From assembly GCA_963765135.1 (NCBI GenBank), contig CAVXUX010000005.1:62001-126000 (forward strand): 64,000 bases of DNA, given 5' to 3'. Below the pieces are notes generated by a model. That model saw nothing but the letters and a program-made list of their open reading frames with translations, searched no databases and was not told the DNA's origin. Below, in pieces: positions 62,801 through 64,000 of the stretch. This DNA is from JACVRW01 sp963765135 (GTDB taxonomy: Bacteria > Actinomycetota > Thermoleophilia > Solirubrobacterales > Thermoleophilaceae). Both the position numbers and the translations under genes were made by a program. Numbering within the stretch: the stretch's first letter is position 1; each line of letters opens with the position of its first letter.

Positions 62801-63382
62801 CTACGAGACAACCGCCGCGGCCTCGGCCGCCGGCTTCTTCTTGTTCGGCGCGAGCAGCATGGTCATGTTGCGGCCGTCCTGCTGGGGGTGCTGCTCGATC
62901 GTGCCGAGCTCGGCCACGTCCTCGGCGAGCCGCATCAGCAGCCGCTCGCCGCGCTCCGGGTGGGTCTGCTCGCGGCCGCGGAACATGATCGTGACCTTCA
63001 CGCGGTCGTCGCCCTTGAGGAAGCGGACCACGTGGTTCTTCTTGGTCTCATAGTCGTTGGTCGCGATCTTCGGCCGCAGCTTGATCTCGCGGACGTTGAC
63101 CTGCTTCTGGTGGCGGCGCGCGGCCTTGGCCTTCTGCTCCTGCTCGTACTTGTACTTCGAGTAGTCGAGCACGCGGCAGACCGGCGGGCGCGCCTCGGGC
63201 GCCACCTCGACGAGGTCGAGATCGCGTTCCTGGGCATACCGAAGCGCCTGCGCCGTGTCGACGACACCGATCTGGTTGCCGTCTTCGCCGACCAGGCGAA
63301 CCTGGGGTACGCGGATCCGCTCGTTGATCCGTGTTTCGTCGCGCTCCGGGGGGCGCCGATCGAACTTCCGCGGGATCGGCAC
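62801..63382 (-). CDS. infC: Translation initiation factor IF-3
   Basis: IF-3 keeps the 30S subunit free and proofreads the start codon. The 193-residue protein has TRINERIRVPQVRLVGEDGN, QALRYAQERDLDLVEVAPEA, PPVCRVLDYSKYKYEQEQKA and VTIMFRGREQTHPERG. The start is taken as GTG at 63380-63382. A TTGACA element lies at 63403-63408, but its -10 would fall on the GTG, so a rare downstream start such as ATC or transcription from thrS are alternatives. Confidence 0.92.
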   Translation of the reverse strand: MPIPRKFDRRPPERDETRINERIRVPQVRLVGEDGNQIGVVDTAQALRYAQERDLDLVEVAPEARPPVCRVLDYSKYKYEQEQKAKAARRHQKQVNVREIKLRPKIATNDYETKKNHVVRFLKGDDRVKVTIMFRGREQTHPERGERLLMRLAEDVAELGTIEQHPQQDGRNMTMLLAPNKKKPAAEAAAVVS

Positions 63383-63446
63383 TAGGTGAGGCTTTGCCCT
63401 GCTGTCAAAGCGCGCAGATGTATCGGTACGTCATTCGGTGGAAAGG

Positions 63447-64000
63447 TTAGCGCCTATCCGCGATCTCGTGGAGGGCGCGCTCGGCGAACTCGTCCAGCGG
63501 CTGAACACCGAGGTCGCCCTCCTTGTGGCGCCGCACCGCTACCGAGTCGGCCTCCTGCTCCTTGTCCCCCACCACCAGCATGTAGGGGACCTTCAGCACC
63601 TCGGCCTCGCGGATCTTCTTGCCGATCGACTCCGAGCGCTCGTCGATCTCCACGCGCAGCCCGGCCGCGCGCAGCCGCTCGGCGGCGCCGCGCGCGTAGT
63701 CGAAGTGGCGGTCCGCGATCGGCAGCACGATCGCCTGCACGGGCGCCAGCCAGAGCGGGAACTCGCCGGCGTAGTGCTCGATCAAGATGCCGATGAAGCG
63801 CTCGAAGGAGCCCATCAGCGCGCGGTGGACCATCACCGGTCGGTGCTCGGTGTTGTCGGCTCCGGTGTAGGTGAGCTCGAACTGCTCGGGCATGTAGTAG
63901 TCGACCTGCACCGTGCCGAGCTGCCACGAGCGCCCGATGGCATCGGTGATGTGGGCGTCGATCTTGGGTCCGTAGAAGGCGCCGTCGCCCTCGTTGAGGT
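63447..64000 (-). CDS. thrS: Threonyl-tRNA synthetase, C-terminal part
   Basis: The partial frame enters from the right edge: LNEGDGAFYGPKIDAHITDA, SWQLGTVQVDYYMPEQFELT, the class II motif 3 HRPVMVHRALMGSFERFIGI and the anticodon domain AIVLPIADRHFDYARGAAER to ALHEIADRR. The upstream two thirds lie outside the window. It is followed at 65 bp by infC in the conserved thrS-infC-rpmI-rplT order. ThrS charges tRNA(Thr). Confidence 0.95.
   Translation of the reverse strand, partial: LNEGDGAFYGPKIDAHITDAIGRSWQLGTVQVDYYMPEQFELTYTGADNTEHRPVMVHRALMGSFERFIGILIEHYAGEFPLWLAPVQAIVLPIADRHFDYARGAAERLRAAGLRVEIDERSESIGKKIREAEVLKVPYMLVVGDKEQEADSVAVRRHKEGDLGVQPLDEFAERALHEIADRR

Overview
The window is very GC-rich, with short intergenic gaps, GTG starts and many 4-base ATGA/GTGA gene overlaps. 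Gene content (MSQEN-type SnoaL-like proteins, lipoproteins with a YWFxYG domain, GatCAB, ArgCJBD, a 1-Cys peroxiredoxin, an F420-type nitroreductase-fold protein) suggests an actinobacterium of the Thermoleophilia/Solirubrobacterales type. This is inference from gene content, not a phylogeny. About nineteen start codons have a TANNNT -10 box 6-12 nt upstream and no Shine-Dalgarno, so leaderless transcription appears widespread.

Layout: 1-8.9 kb (minus) carries a partial NDH-2, small unknowns, gatB-gatA-gatC, a thioesterase, a membrane protein, a structured RNA candidate, folD and pcrA. 8.9-18.4 kb has two tandem beta-helix lipoproteins, an ABC-2 exporter, a queuosine-salvage protein, cysE-cysK, a secreted protein facing a TetR regulator across a strong operator, and another lipoprotein. 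18.4-33.7 kb is the accessory part: a YfhO-like membrane protein, a lipoprotein with a TolB-like propeller, a molybdopterin oxidoreductase, Rrf2 and ArsR regulators with their targets, and at least ten SnoaL/NTF2-fold domains in nine genes plus one 23-codon remnant. 33.7-50.4 kb holds a GH3 glucosidase, an HDOD-LuxR fusion, gltX, nfo, a CMD-SDR-esterase operon, dnaE, GNAT, peroxiredoxin, a PAS kinase and a glycosyltransferase. 50.4-64 kb (all minus) is a housekeeping block transcribed thrS-infC-rpmI-rplT-terminator-trmH-pheS-pheT-argC-argJ-argB-argD, then a circularly permuted ATP-grasp and a C26 amidase pair, argG, and a 58-aa membrane protein.

Roughly fifteen otherwise normal genes, including essential ones (gatA/B/C, pheT, folD), contain single-base frameshifts. 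Wherever the exact change can be worked out it is an extra base; the one clear exception is a missing G in the pheT 3' G-run. Long genes such as pcrA, dnaE and GH3 are intact. I read the frameshifts as consensus errors of an insertion-prone sequencing method, concentrated at 1.6-5.6 kb and 9.2-11.4 kb, and annotate the genes across them.

The most unusual biology is the SnoaL-like family. Its copies share a portable 5' module (a GATACT -10 box, a short GC spacer and the codons for MSQEN) and a 3' module (EALEAVGLSE), and tandem copies share a fixed junction. One copy has collapsed to its two ends, and one start module now serves as the N-terminus of a lower-GC YfhO-like gene. A second recurring design is a lipoprotein N-terminus (lipobox plus YWFxYG/YHYxLCA domain) joined to different C-terminal folds.
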